64,000 nucleotides of DNA from Cymbidium sinense (Eukaryota; Streptophyta; Magnoliopsida; Asparagales; Orchidaceae): contig JAKCPB010000361.1 in assembly GCA_021442155.1 (NCBI GenBank), positions 1 through 64,000 on the forward strand. Direction: 5' to 3'. Numbering within the stretch: position 1 is the first letter of the stretch; each line of letters begins with the position of its first letter. This document shows positions 30,341-43,788 of the stretch, piece after piece. A program made the translations under genes and the position numbers. Under the pieces are notes generated by a model. The model saw only the letters and a program-made list of their open reading frames with translations, ran no database searches and was not told where the DNA came from.

Positions 30341-30618
30341 CTATTTATTTTTGGTTCTAGGACCAGAGTTCTAGGATCGAATTTCACTCTCTCCAATTGT
30401 TTTCATTATTATGAAAAGGTAAAAAAGATAAAATACAGCTTGTTTTATAGCAATAGTAATTAATCATTGTTGTTTCAAAGTTAACCTATTTCCTAGATAA
30501 TATTTTTCCTTGTTCACTAAGAAATGAATTAAACTCATGTTTCTATAATCGATGATATCCATTGGGGTAAAGTACTAAAAGATCGCTGATTTACAAAAGG
30601 TTGTTTGGATTTATCCAT
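30341..30618 (-). pseudogene. rps18: rps18, ribosomal protein bS18, copy 1, broken
   Basis: The minus-strand start MDKSKQPF is clear at 30618 and the stop TAG at 30341. It is 278 nt against 306 in copy 2. Missing blocks include the codons for [15 protein letters not shown], where copy 2 has several CG pairs and copy 1 has none of the GC-rich core. Central words [11 protein letters not shown] can be read. Confidence 0.92.
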
Positions 30619-30783
30619 GATTTATTTATTCCTTCTATATATCTAGAAAATAATCTAGAATACTTTTTTTTTTTATTCATTTAATTAAGATTCACCAAAA
30701 TAGGATTTGGTTTGTATATATGTTAAGATGTAAAGTTCTTAGTCTTCCCACTATTTGTAAAAAATAACACAAGCATTCTACAT

Positions 30784-30978
30784 CTATTTCTTTATTTCCC
30801 CATGAATTGTATACTTTTTTGAATAGCACAAAATTTTCTAAATTCTAGTCGATTGGGTGTATTGTGTCGATTCTTTTGAGTAATATATCTAGAATTGCTG
30901 ATTTTTTTTATTGACACCCTTTGAACACAAATGTACATTCCAAAATAACTATAATTCTAATATCTTTACCCTGACCAT
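30784..30978 (-). pseudogene. rpl33: rpl33, ribosomal protein bL33, copy 1, broken
   Basis: Homologous to the intact 65-codon copy at 57854-58051. The start region reads [13 protein letters not shown] after small losses. The Cys-rich motif near the C terminus (FCRYCQKY in copy 2) is disrupted, and the last codons IHGEIKK remain. It is 195 nt with compensating indels. Confidence 0.9.
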
Positions 30979-31564
30979 GAACATCCTTTTCATTATGGAT
31001 CAACTTCATTTTAGAACTCTCTTCATTTTCTTTTTATCAACCAAAGAAAAAAAGAAATGAAAAAAAAGAATCTATATTCTATATCTATATCTGTATTAAC
31101 TATAATAAACTATATTAATAAAAAGTTATTAACTAGAAATGTAAATATTTTCTTTTTCTAATTCTAATAATTCAATGACTTATAAGTACTATAATCTAAA
31201 GAATATTATTATTAATATAACTATAAAGAAAAGAGTCATATTCATTAATAGAATAATATTACTAATAGAATAATATTACTAATATCATAATAATAAATAA
31301 TAATACAATTTTTTCTAACTATGAATTCTTCCTATCCTAATCTCAAGATCTCTTCTTCTTTCTATATTATAATTTTGGAACCCCCAAGACCGATCCACAT
31401 TTCCATTTATTTTCTAAAATTCTATATCGTAGATTCTGTATTTATGAGGTTCATACACTCTTTCTCTTTCTTTTGAGAATAGAAAAGAAGGAGGCAAATT
31501 GGAGCCATGTTACGTAGAATTGTATCTCAAATCTTTTCATTTTTCTGATCACAAAAGAATTCAA
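30979..31564. other. rpl33-psaJ spacer, copy 1
   Basis: AT-rich spacer colinear with 58052-58655. It includes a local direct repeat of about 19 bases (TAGAATAATATTACTAATA type) at 31249-31285 that copy 2 has only once. No gene. Confidence 0.65.
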
Positions 31565-31682
31565 TCAAGATGAAAAAAAGAATGACAAGGCATCTGAAAT
31601 AAATGAATTCTTTATCATTTCTCTAAAGACCCAAACCATGAGTGGTTAGCACAAAAGAGAGATATGTTTTTATATCTCGCAT
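31565..31682 (-). pseudogene. psaJ: psaJ, photosystem I subunit IX, copy 1, broken
   Basis: The start MRDIKTYLS and a middle word LWVWV-like for LTTLWFGSL are recognisable, and the same end codons occur as in the intact copy at 58656-58790. It is 118 nt against 135. The segments for TAPV and EINRLFPDA are eroded. Confidence 0.9.
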
Positions 31683-31814
31683 TGAAAATCCTTCATCTTT
31701 TTCTTATTTATTTCAATTCTTTTTTCTATGTATATTGTAATACATATATAGTCTCTAATACATAGATCATAGATAACCCTATATTTGAATTTTAGTTCAA
31801 GATTATTTGTTTTG

Positions 31815-31850
31815 CTTGAAATGAAATTCTTGGTTCATCTAAATCGTAAT
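31815..31850. other. Junction of a 2.6-kb deletion in copy 1
   Basis: Left of about 31832 the sequence follows copy 2 at about 58955 (psaJ-trnP spacer). Right of it the sequence follows copy 2 at about 61545 (end of psbJ). The join falls at a GGTTCATCT word that occurs at the psbJ end. Everything between (trnP, trnW, petG, petL, psbE, psbF, psbL, psbJ) is missing from copy 1. Confidence 0.88.
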
Positions 31851-31884
31851 AATCATAGAAATACAACCCATTATAAGACATGAA

Positions 31885-31926
31885 AGAGTAAGAACTCATG
31901 CCTTACTCACTGAAGTTCTTACTCTA
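31885..31926. terminator. psbJ 3' hairpin remnant, copy 1
   Basis: Arms AGAGTAAGAAC and its complement remain at the ends. The inner part of the stem seen in copy 2 (61608-61652) is eroded. The gene it served is deleted here. Confidence 0.7.
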
Positions 31927-32347
31927 GAGATTTGATATATTCAAAACATATGGAATCTCCAACATAATCCAAATATTATATTTTTAGAAATGGAAATGAC
32001 AAAATGGATCCCTTTATCTGGATGTTTCAAGCCACTTTATTCTATTCCTTTTCTTATGATATTTTGAATAATTGAATCTATTGAATATAGTTTGCCATTT
32101 CTAACATAATAATAAATATTATGTTCATATTTTGAATATGAAGCAAGAAAGGAGGAATCCATCTATTTTATGAAGAATCCAATACCATGGATTTATCCTT
32201 ATGAAACATGAATTTTCTTTTATATTTCAACTCTTCTACTAAACTAAAGCAAATAATAAAAAAGAAAAAATCTATTTCTATATATGTATACAATAGAATC
32301 ACAATGGAAGATGAAGATGCTTAATTCATGAATTGAAAAGAAAAAAG

Positions 32348-32406
32348 GCCCTTTAACTCAAGCAGAGTAATGCCATAGTAAGTCATCTGATCAATGATAA
32401 AGGGCT
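32348..32406 (+). pseudogene. trnT-GGU: trnT-GGU, decayed and displaced
   Basis: Starts GCCCTTTAACTCA and ends ATAAAGGGCT, the acceptor strands of plastid tRNA-Thr(GGU). It keeps AGAGTAATGCCAT and AGTAAGTCATC. It is about 59 bases against 72. The anticodon-loop word CATGGTAAG reads CATAGTAAG, so GGU would become AGU. In plastids it lies beside psbD, far from petA or ycf4, so it was inserted here by rearrangement. Confidence 0.8.
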
Positions 32407-33801
32407 TTTCCACTAAACTCAAGAAAGTATTCTTTTCAATAATAGAAATCTTTTTGATATTTCTAAAAAAAAGAGAACGACCACCATTATGATTAGAATA
32501 AGTTCTTATTAGGAGGAGTCAGTTATCCTCTTCCTGTCTCATTATTCCATTTTTTTGTCCTGAGACATAAATAGAAAATCCCTATTAGGAATCGCCAAAC
32601 CAAAGTATTCCTACTTCACCATTGTTTTTATCAAACCGTAAAATTGGAAAGGAATAAAAAGTAAGTGGACTGGCCCATGGAATCATTACTATATCGTTAC
32701 TCGATATTTAAATTCGATATAGATTCAATTGTAGAAATAAATTTTTTTATTTCCTTATACCATTGGACCACACAAGTAAAAAATCTATTTTTGATTTCAT
32801 CTTCTTGTTTTCTCTTATTACTGGATGCTCCATAGAACTAAATCGCTATTCTTTTCCTTTCCACTACATAAAAAAGAAAAATCTCTTTCAAATATGGATT
32901 TTCAATATCTTTCCTTGATATCAATCGATATTATTTTGTTGTTACAGATGTAATAGAGAATAAATGCGAGAATAAGGGTTTTCATTTCTAGTCTATATTT
33001 AATCTTCAATTTAGGGACAGGGAAAAATAGGGAATTTGTGGATAATTCAGGTTCTAATGGTTAGATTCTTTTTTCTTTTCTATTGGACCACCACAAACCG
33101 GTTTATGAGTTCGACTGATTAGTCCTTACTATGTACTATATTGTACTATTAAAATAGAAAAGAAAAAAGAATAATTTGGATCTTCGAACCCATTGGAAAA
33201 TGGCATTGAACTAAGAATTGTCCATAGATAATCGAACTACCACATGCCCTGGAAATGAGATGAAGTGTTCAGAAATGGTTGAAGTAGTTGAATAGGAGGA
33301 TCACTATGACTAATATTCTTTCCATATTCCAGAGATCGCAATTAGGCAAATTGTAACCGATTTCCCCTTCATTTATTCCTTTCGATGAATACTCCGAAAA
33401 CCCATTTTGAACTAACGAATATAATTTGGATTTAAAGACGAACTCTACCAAATCATTAATTCTTTTATTTCTATTTAATTCAAAAGATTTCCATCCTAAC
33501 AGCGAGATAGTATCAATTCAAAGGGCGAATTATGTTTTACGAAAACAAAAGACATGTTAGGATATTTGATGAATCTACACTACACTTATTAGACCTTTTG
33601 ATAGTATAAAGGATGAGTATGCATATACAAAATAGTTTTGTGTACAAATCTCCTTAATCTATTTTTTTCCATATATTTGATTTGATTAATTCTATTAGAT
33701 TTTTAGATTTTATTAATATTGTTCCATATATGTTCTCCTGATAGATGTATTAAGTTCCTTCTCTCATGCGATATTTATTCTTTAGTTTCTTTAAGTTCAT
33801 T
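32407..33801. other. psbD-upstream-like spacer and unresolved sequence before ycf4
   Basis: The first part (to about 33060) resembles the trnT-GGU-psbD spacer: words like AAGTAAGTGGACTGGCCCAT, then AATTCGATATAGATTCAATT. No psbD coding sequence follows. A 60-codon frame on the minus strand at 33269-33451 has no family I know. In the plastid order cemA and petA would be here; neither is present. Confidence 0.5.
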
Positions 33802-34314
33802 TCAAAATACTTCAATGGTAAGAAATAGGCCAATTCGGACTTTATTCAATTTCTTGTGGAGTCAAATTCTCATCAGATGCAGACCCAGCGGAATGGCTCC
33901 TTGGCCCCTGATTTCCATATAAAGGACACGAGGAAAAAGACCCTCTCTCCTCCATTCTGATTGGATATCTTTCGAAGATACGAAGGAAGATGCGACGATT
34001 TATTCAGAAATGAAAAGGGACATTATCCCTTCTTTTCTATCAAATCGGTCATAACCACTACCTACATTCCATGAAATTGTGCACCACAAATAAGAACTAA
34101 TGAATAGACCTGATTCCATAGAAAGACATCACGATCCCTTGGGGAAAAAAAGAATTTGTTGAGATGGAAATATAGATATCAGATTTTTACCAAGATAACT
34201 GGAAGTTCCAACCACTAAGAATCCTAGTGAACCTAAAAAGGATACAAGCAAAAATTACTTGTTTTTTTTGAGACCCGTTATAAGTTCTATCCATATATGT
34301 TACGATCCGTTCAT
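33802..34314 (-). pseudogene. ycf4: ycf4, photosystem I assembly factor, broken
   Basis: The intact protein is 184 residues with two N-terminal membrane segments. The minus-strand start near 34314 is damaged: MSWRSEHIWIELITG reads with a stop before HIWIELITG. Islands [23 protein letters not shown] and MEIRGQGAIPL are recognisable. The end PIEVF is replaced by a shifted frame; the old stop lies near 33802. It is 513 nt against 555. It is flanked by psaI as in plastids. Confidence 0.9.
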
Positions 34315-34727
34315 ACTATACTAGATCCAGTTGCATTCGATTGGAATTTATATTGGAATTGATAGAATAACCCAAATGGATTTGACTCGACTTTTCTTGC
34401 TTGATCCCTAAGTAACTTTCATTAACTACAGCATTCCAGAACCATTAGAAATAATTGGTTAGATACATTGAGTTTCTATTTCAAAGATTTTTCAAAAAAG
34501 ATTTGCGGATCATTTTGAATTGAATCATTTAATTGATTAAGCTATAACTGCATATACATGCATTAATGCGTATATTATCCATCGATATACATAACAACGG
34601 TATATATAACAAAACAACTCTTACATTTGTTTTTGGAAAGTCCACATAGCATATATCCTACCCTATTACATTAAAAAAAGAGTATCTGTGATCTAGTGTT
34701 GAAATAAATTGATGAGATTTGGTCCCA

Positions 34728-34841
34728 TCATATTTTGACAATCTTATTTCTTTGAACATAAAGAGATAAAGAAGCCATTGCGATTGGAAAGACTAGGCCC
34801 ACTAAAGGAACAAAAATAGAGGGAAAGTTTAAATCTATCAT
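34728..34841 (-). CDS. psaI: psaI, photosystem I subunit VIII, intact frame
   Basis: A 37-residue frame: [19 protein letters not shown], then [18 protein letters not shown]. One membrane helix, as in the family. Length is at the upper end of the normal 33-37, because the usual stop after KIV is replaced by two more codons. It sits between accD and ycf4 on the same strand, as in plastids. It could be translated, but its broken neighbours argue against function. Confidence 0.9.
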   Translation of the reverse strand: MIDLNFPSIFVPLVGLVFPIAMASLSLYVQRNKIVKI

Positions 34842-35255
34842 AGAATGGGTACCTCGATTTCATATTTCTATTATAATTAGAAATTATAATTATAAAGATA
34901 TCTTATGATAAGTCTATCTATTAGAAATAATATTCAGATAATATTCATATGAAATATTTCATAATCAATAACTGAATGTAGCAACGAAGCGTACTTATTC
35001 CTATTTCTACACGAATATGTATGAGAATCCCTTTCAGAAATTGGATTCTTCTTCTCCCATCCTTATCTTCATCGTCTTTCTATCTTTCCTTTCAAAACAC
35101 CTTTTTTTTGAAAAGAAAGATAGAAACGAGTTTCTTAGGAGTTTCCAACTTTAACCAATCTTATCTAACAAACATGGATTCCTAGTGAAAAATGGGAGTT
35201 CTCGCTAAATAGAAAGAACTCCTATATTCTGATTATTTTTTATTTGAATATTTCT

Positions 35256-36688
35256 TTATTTTGAATCTTCATTCAAGGGAAGGAAACCGTGTAGCTGAAA
35301 TAACTCATTCAGAACACTTTTAAAAGATTACGTGGATTGATTGGGTCAGCCCTTATGGAATAAATACTAAGCCGTTTGTGAACCGTCAGTCTGTCTTTTC
35401 AATGTTTATTCAATTACTCTTTTACCCGCAAACGCAATGTAGGCATTAGGTTCAGCAATAATGATATCTCACAACATACCAAAACTTGCTGTAACTCTGC
35501 CAGTTATAGGAGATGTAAGGATTGATACATAGAATAACTTTGTATTTGATTGATAATCATATAAAGCAGAAGATATTTTAGCCATTTGCATCAAGCTCAA
35601 ACTCCCTTCTTGCATGCGTGCTCCTCGAAGCACACATAATAATGATAGGTAGAGATCGATTAGTAGCATACTCAATCAAACGGGTGATTTTCTCACCTAC
35701 TACGGATCCCATACTACCTCCCATAAACTGAAAATCCATAACTCCCATTGCTATGGGAATACTATTTAGTTGACCTACACCCGTTTGAAACTTCGTTAAA
35801 CCCGTTTTTATTTGATAAAAGAGATGCGATCTATATAAGGTTCTTCCTCTGAATGAAATTCAATGGGGTCCATAGAGACCATATCTTCGTCCATAGGCTC
35901 CCAAGTGCCAGGATCAATAAAGAGTTCGATTCTATCTAAATTACTCATTTTCAAATGATATCCGCAGTGTTCACAAATATTCATTTTGAACTAAAATTTT
36001 TTATAATTTAATCCATAACAATTCTCACATTGAACCCATAACTGTTTGTATTTTGTATTTATATATCATTAGATTTTTCTATTATATTGAAAGAACTGCT
36101 ACTAGTTTTGACACTAGGATTTCCACTTTCAATACTACTTGTACTTTCCGCAAATGAAACTAGAAATGTAACTGCCGGATACCAATCGTAAATGTCACTA
36201 TTAAGACTGATTTCAAAACGAAGATAACTGTCAATGCAATTATTAATATGATTATTCCAATTAGATTGAGTATCATACATGGAATAATAATAGTAGTAAT
36301 TACTACTATTAGACCCACTATTCAAATAACTAGGAAAAAGAATCTCTAGTTCACTCAAAAAAGAACTAGCATTGTCAATATCAAAAATATGATTGTCAAT
36401 ATCAAAATATACAGAATAAATGTCACCATTACTATTTCTAACTAAAAAAGTATGATCAGAGATCAAACTCCAAATATTCCTGCTATCAAATAAATAATTT
36501 AGATAATGAATATTACTTAAACTATAACTGTCCTTACTAGGGATCTTTTTCTCCGCATCATTTAGAATAGTTTCTTCACTTCCACTGGTATGTCCAAGAG
36601 CATCAAGACTATCCATTGATTTACTTAGTCCACACCTATGTTCTAACTTCTTGTTAGACAACATCGAATTGAACCGACATTTTTCCAT
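35256..36688 (-). pseudogene. accD: accD, acetyl-CoA carboxylase carboxyltransferase beta subunit, broken
   Basis: Makes the plastid-encoded carboxyltransferase subunit for fatty-acid synthesis. The start [20 protein letters not shown] at 36688 opens a 209-codon frame covering the variable N-terminal domain, down to a stop at 36059. The zinc finger follows in pieces: VQCENCYG, a stop, then [13 protein letters not shown], so all four Cys codons remain. Catalytic-domain islands are [39 protein letters not shown] and TASFGML, with frameshifts at the GGAR motif. It ends near LFQLHGFLPLNED. A 60-bp scrap of its 5' part occurs at 21957. Confidence 0.94.
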
Positions 36689-37456
36689 AGATTCTTTCTG
36701 CCCCCTATTTTAGGAAAACCTAATACTAATAGATGAATAGTCATTCAATGAAGAAAAAATCATTTTACTATTTATTTTTTCTTTCTCATCAGAATTCCAA
36801 TAAAGCATATGATCCAATCATTAAGATTGTTAATGAAAAATGAGCGAGTCTTGAAAATAAAGGATTCTCCTTTTGAAAAATCTGGTGAATCATTTCAATA
36901 TTATGATAGTGATTATAATAGAATCTTTTCCTCAAAAAAAAAGATAAAAGATATATAAAGATAGGTTTCTCTCATGTCAAACTTTCAATTCTCATAAAAA
37001 AAAATACATAGTTGTTTCTTCCCATAAAATAAAAAGGAATTCTCATCTCGTAGAATCTTGGGTCATATGATCAAATAATAAAATGAGTCTTTATTACAAC
37101 AGGGAATGAAAAAGGCAATATACAGGATATGGGTAGAAGGAATCCTTCTCTTGGCTTGATCTATGGCCTGAAACTAAGGAATATAAAATGATCCACCAAT
37201 CCAATCCCAAGGATCCATAATTTAGCCTATGGCTCCAACAATAAATAATAGAATAGATTAAGTAGATAAGTTGTTTAGTCTTCCTTCGATCTTATCTTCT
37301 TATGTTTAGATTTTGTATATACTTGTATATTGTATATATATCATAGGTCTTTATATATTGTATATATATATATATATAAGATATATACAAATACACAAAG
37401 ACCCTCATAGTTCATAGTATAGAATTAGTATAAGATGTTTATTCTTTATTTGATTC
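36689..37456. other. rbcL-accD spacer
   Basis: AT-rich spacer with a TATATA tract near 37356-37380. No gene is seen. Its presence shows rbcL and accD are neighbours, the ancestral angiosperm order. Confidence 0.65.
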
Positions 37457-37493
37457 GGCCCAATCTTTCTTTTTTTGAAGAAAAGATTGGGCC
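37457..37493. terminator. rbcL 3' inverted repeat
   Basis: Arms GGCCCAATCTTT (37457-37468) and its exact complement (37482-37493), 56 bases past the rbcL stop. This is the classic plastid 3' hairpin that stabilises rbcL mRNA. Confidence 0.85.
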
Positions 37494-37548
37494 AAGTTTC
37501 ATTGCAATCAAGTAGAAGAACAAAAAGGAATTGCTGAATTATATGCGC

Positions 37549-38961
<1,413 letters not shown>

Positions 38962-39913
38962 AAGTCCCTCCCTACAACTCATGAATTAAAATTATCACAA
39001 CAACAAGGTCTACTGATATAAATTAGGCGTGAATGAAACCTTTGATAAAAAAAAAATTCAAAAAATATTCAACTAAACTAATATTATAAATAAATAATGA
39101 AAATTTGAAAAGGGTTCGGTTCGTTATCCATGTATTTGATTCACCAAATACATCATTATTTTATACTTTGACATATATGGCGCAACCCAATCTTCGTTTT
39201 GAAAATTTCTATTTCTAATGGAATTGATCATCTTATGAATATAAGAAAAGAAAAATAATAAAAAAGGATTAATAATTAGAATTAGAATGAATTAGAATAA
39301 TAAAATAATAATTCTTAATAAATATAAAAGAAATAGAATCTCAATATACAAAATATACAATATAATTCAAAATTCAATTAAAATCTAAAATAGATAAATA
39401 TTAAATTGAAATTGAATAGATATAGAATTCTAAATAATTCGAAATTAGAATTAAGAAATTCTAAAGTAATAAAGTAAAGATTAAAGATATTAAAGATATA
39501 TATATATATATATATAAATAGTAAATAAGTAAATAGAAATACCTAATAGAGAAAATAGAAAGAAAAAGAAAAAATAGAAGATCTCTTGACAGTAGTATAT
39601 GTTGTATATGTAAATCCTAGATGTGAAAAGAGTCATAATTCATCTATAATCTATAAAAGGTAACGGATATGGTACATAAAGAAGAATAGGCGCACAACAC
39701 AAATAAAAAAAAAAGAAAATACAAGAGTACATATAGAAAGAATTGAAAATTGACTCATTCACTGAGTAAAGGATTGAATTGGATTCAATTGCTCAATCGA
39801 ATGCTAACTTCCATTTATTTCTTATGGAATTAACCGATCAACTTGCTATCGGATCTTTCTTTTCGATTCAGATTTTCAAAAAAGAATTTACATATTTATT
39901 ATGATTTATGATT
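38962..39913. other. rbcL-atpB divergent spacer
   Basis: Holds the rbcL leader with its ribosome-binding word at 38962-38971, the rbcL promoter (39158-39185), a long AT-rich part and a TATATA run near 39495-39515. No gene. Confidence 0.7.
39158..39185 (-). promoter_or_regulatory. rbcL promoter of the bacterial type, spacer shortened
   Basis: Minus strand: -35 box TTGCGC (39180-39185), 16 bases, then -10 box TAAAAT (39158-39163). In the family the boxes are TTGCGC and TACAAT with 18 bases between. So two spacer bases are lost and the -10 box is altered, which should weaken it. Position about 200 bases upstream of rbcL fits. Confidence 0.7.
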
Positions 39914-41293
<1,380 letters not shown>

Positions 41294-41297
<4 letters not shown>

Positions 41298-41657
41298 CCT
41301 TAAATCTTTGTGTACCTAATTCTAATCGAATGATTTGGAATTTGAAAGAGATTATTTTATCTACTAATAGTGGACAAATTGGGATATTACCAAACCATGC
41401 CCATTGCCATTACTAGATATAGGTCTTTGAGAATAGCTAAACGACCGATGGTTAACGGTGGCTCTTATGGGCGTTTGCTAGAATAAGTAATAATGAGATC
41501 ACCATTTTAGAAATGGTGCGGAAATTAGTACCGCATTGATCCACAAGAAGCTCAACAAACTCTTGAAATAGCGATTAACTGAAAGAGTGAGGTAAGCAAT
41601 TGAGGCAAATCTAGCTCGACGAGCAATACAGTAGAAGCGCCAAAGTGATTTCATTAG
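41294..41657 (+). pseudogene. atpE: atpE, ATP synthase CF1 epsilon subunit, broken
   Basis: Start ATG at 41294 overlaps the atpB stop by the usual ATGA. The first 39 codons ([36 protein letters not shown]) are close to the family. A frameshift at the next GC-rich word (PIATAIDIG) leads to a stop. Later words LRIAKRPMVNGGSYG, PQEAQQTLEIA and the end GDFIS-like sequence are in other frames. It is about 364 nt against 402. Confidence 0.93.
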
Positions 41658-41830
41658 TAGTTAATACATTCAATCAAAATCCTTTAATCTATTATTATAC
41701 ACTACACACTATATCTTGATTCCACAAATTAAACACAATGAAGTCTAATTTGATTAATGATGATAGAACAAAAAGTAAAAAAGAGGATGAAAAAACTTAT
41801 TAGATACCATGGGATCCGATTCTAAGTTCT

Positions 41831-41893
41831 ACCTACTATTGATTTGAACCAATGACTCCGATGAAAGCAATACTCTAACTCTGTTAAGTAGGT
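41831..41893 (-). pseudogene. trnM-CAU: trnM-CAU (elongator), decayed
   Basis: Minus strand keeps ACCTACTTAAC, AGAGTATTGCTTTCAT with the CAU anticodon, and TGGTTCAAAT, then AATAGTAGGT. It is 63 bases against 73. The variable region and T-stem word CGGCGGGAG is reduced to CGGAG, and the D-arm is shortened. Its location between atpE and trnV, opposite to both, is as in plastids. Confidence 0.85.
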
Positions 41894-42073
41894 CATTTAT
41901 CATCACAAAAAAGGGTCTCCATCACTTCGATGGATTATAGGTAAAATATATTTTCTAAGCAATATAAGCAATATCAATCTTACCGTAAACATAAACGGAT
42001 CGAAGTTATCATGTGGGATTTTGGGATACCCCTTCTTGACAAGAAATTGTCTCTATGTTAAAATGGTTATGAC

Positions 42074-42631
42074 AAGTATATAGCTAGTAGAGCACCTCGT
42101 TTACATGCGGCCAATGTTTTCAAGGAGCCTTTTATGCAATGACCATAATTGATCTTTTTGAGAAGTCGATGTCATGATATTTGAGAGAACAAGAGAAAAA
42201 TAGCGATAAAGTTGGTTTGATCTGTCGAATTCTAAATCAAATAGAACTTGCCAAAGATAAATGCTCCATTCAATGCCGTGCATAATGAGTATAAGAATCT
42301 CAAAAGAACCTCTTTTCGTCCTATGAGCTTTGAGGTGTGAAGTTTCATATTTTAATCTTGAATTGAGGATAGAGACTACATTTTACTTATTGATCTCAAG
42401 GCTATAAATAAGGGTCACCCTTCTTTGAAACACTTTGGTATTGCTCTAGATCGATACAAATAATGAATGAGCACATGGAGCCATCTCATTCTCTTCTCCT
42501 AAAGAAAAATATGGTGAACTAATCTTTACATCATTGATGAAAAACAAAATGCATGTGGGTCTTTGAAATGAATCATATAATAATCGCTTTTATGTTTTAC
42601 AGAAGGTCTATGGTTCAGTCCAGATAGCAAT
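42074..42631 (+). pseudogene. trnV-UAC: trnV-UAC with group II intron, decayed
   Basis: The 5' exon (to about 42104) keeps TAGAGCACCTCGTTTAC, then the intron begins ATGCGGCC, for the normal GTGCGGCC. The 3' exon near 42601-42631 keeps AGAAGGTCTATGGTTCAGTCC and AGATAGC. Both exons have lost bases in their stems. The intron is about 495 bases, shorter than the usual near 580-600. Confidence 0.82.
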
Positions 42632-43160
42632 ACATTCCATTTTGATTTTGTTTTGTATAGAAATTTGAGTAGTAGTAGAACAATAAAATAAACACAATAA
42701 TTCATTCCACCCAATTGGTCTTTTGTCAAATCTCGGATAAAATACCCATCTCTCATCATTCATGAATGAATTACATATGATATTTTTATTCTTCTTTATT
42801 TGTTATTTGAATTTTTTTTTCATTGAATTGAAAATAAAAATAGAATTTGTAATTTGTTTATTGAATTCAATTATTGAATTTCTTTCATTTCTTCTTTACT
42901 ATAAGATAAGGGATTCTTTACTTTACTTTTTATTTATAAGATATAAGATCAATATGAAATAGAAAAATATACAAAATATACATAAGATAATAAGTATAAA
43001 CTAAGTATAAGAATGCTATGTCTAAACCTCACATATAGAAATAGAATCAAAAGGAGAAAAAAATAGAAGTGGATGACATTATATGAATCTTGAAACAAGG
43101 TATGTCCCACAAAGAACAAACTCTCAACTATGCGGCTTTATTTGATCAAAATTATTTTCT
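42632..43160. other. trnV-ndhK interval; ndhC missing
   Basis: AT-rich sequence with a poly-T and T-rich 66-codon open frame (42762-42962) that has no family. In plastids ndhC (about 360 bp) lies between trnV and ndhK and overlaps ndhK. I find no trace of it; the first part of ndhK is missing too. Confidence 0.6.
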
Positions 43161-43701
43161 TGTTTCATCGAATTTGCTTCATTAATAGGCTCGCGGTTCG
43201 ACTTTGATCGTTATGGGTTGGTGCCAAGATCGAGCCCAAGGCAAGAACAATGAAAATGGCTCCCTCTTTAGTAAGATTATATGAGCAAATGCCTGAACCA
43301 AAATATGTCATTGCTATGGGAGCTTGTACTATTACAGGAGGGATGTTCAGTACTGATTCTTATAGTACTATTTGTAGAGTCGATAAGCTAATTCCTGTGG
43401 ATGTCTATTTGCCAGGTTGTCCACCTAAGCCAGAGGCAATTATAGATGCTATAACGAAACTTCGTAAGAAAATATCCCGAAAAATATTTGAAGATAGAAC
43501 TGTGTATCAACAGGAGAATCGATGTTTTGCTACTAATCACAAGTTTTACCTTGCGACGCAGTACTCATACTGGAAATTACGATCAAGAATTACTCTATCA
43601 ATCACCATCTACTTCAGAGATACCTTGTGGATTTGAAATCCAAAAGGTTAGTATCTTCCTATGAATTAGTGAATAAGGCAGGGTTTTCTTGTGCAGAATA
43701 A
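43161..43701 (+). pseudogene. ndhK: ndhK, NDH complex subunit K, 5'-truncated and broken
   Basis: NdhK is the PSST-type iron-sulfur subunit of the thylakoid NDH complex. The first recognisable words are [26 protein letters not shown] (43161-43235, with the C-C pair before it lost). Then [41 protein letters not shown] to [14 protein letters not shown] stays open for about 85 codons (43250-43510) and holds two cluster Cys in GAC and in LPGCPP. The end LVNKAGFSCAE with TAA lies at 43701. The first 40-50 codons are absent. Confidence 0.93.
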
Positions 43702-43788
43702 GAAACAGCGGGTCAATCATTAAGATGAAAAATTTTATTGTCAATATGAAATATTCATACAAATAAAAATGCGGGAGAGATGAAGAAG

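Noticed and set aside
31249..31285. Short repeated AT words as a CRISPR-like or satellite array
   Set aside because: Only two adjacent copies of a low-complexity word, absent as a duplicate from the other large copy. It is slippage.
36059..36688. 209-codon frame as a stand-alone protein
   Set aside because: It is the N-terminal domain of accD up to its first stop. The zinc finger and catalytic domain follow in broken form.
42762..42962. Hydrophobic 66-codon frame between trnV and ndhK as a membrane protein or ndhC
   Set aside because: Its Phe/Ile/Leu-rich sequence comes from T-rich spacer DNA and shares no motif with NdhC.
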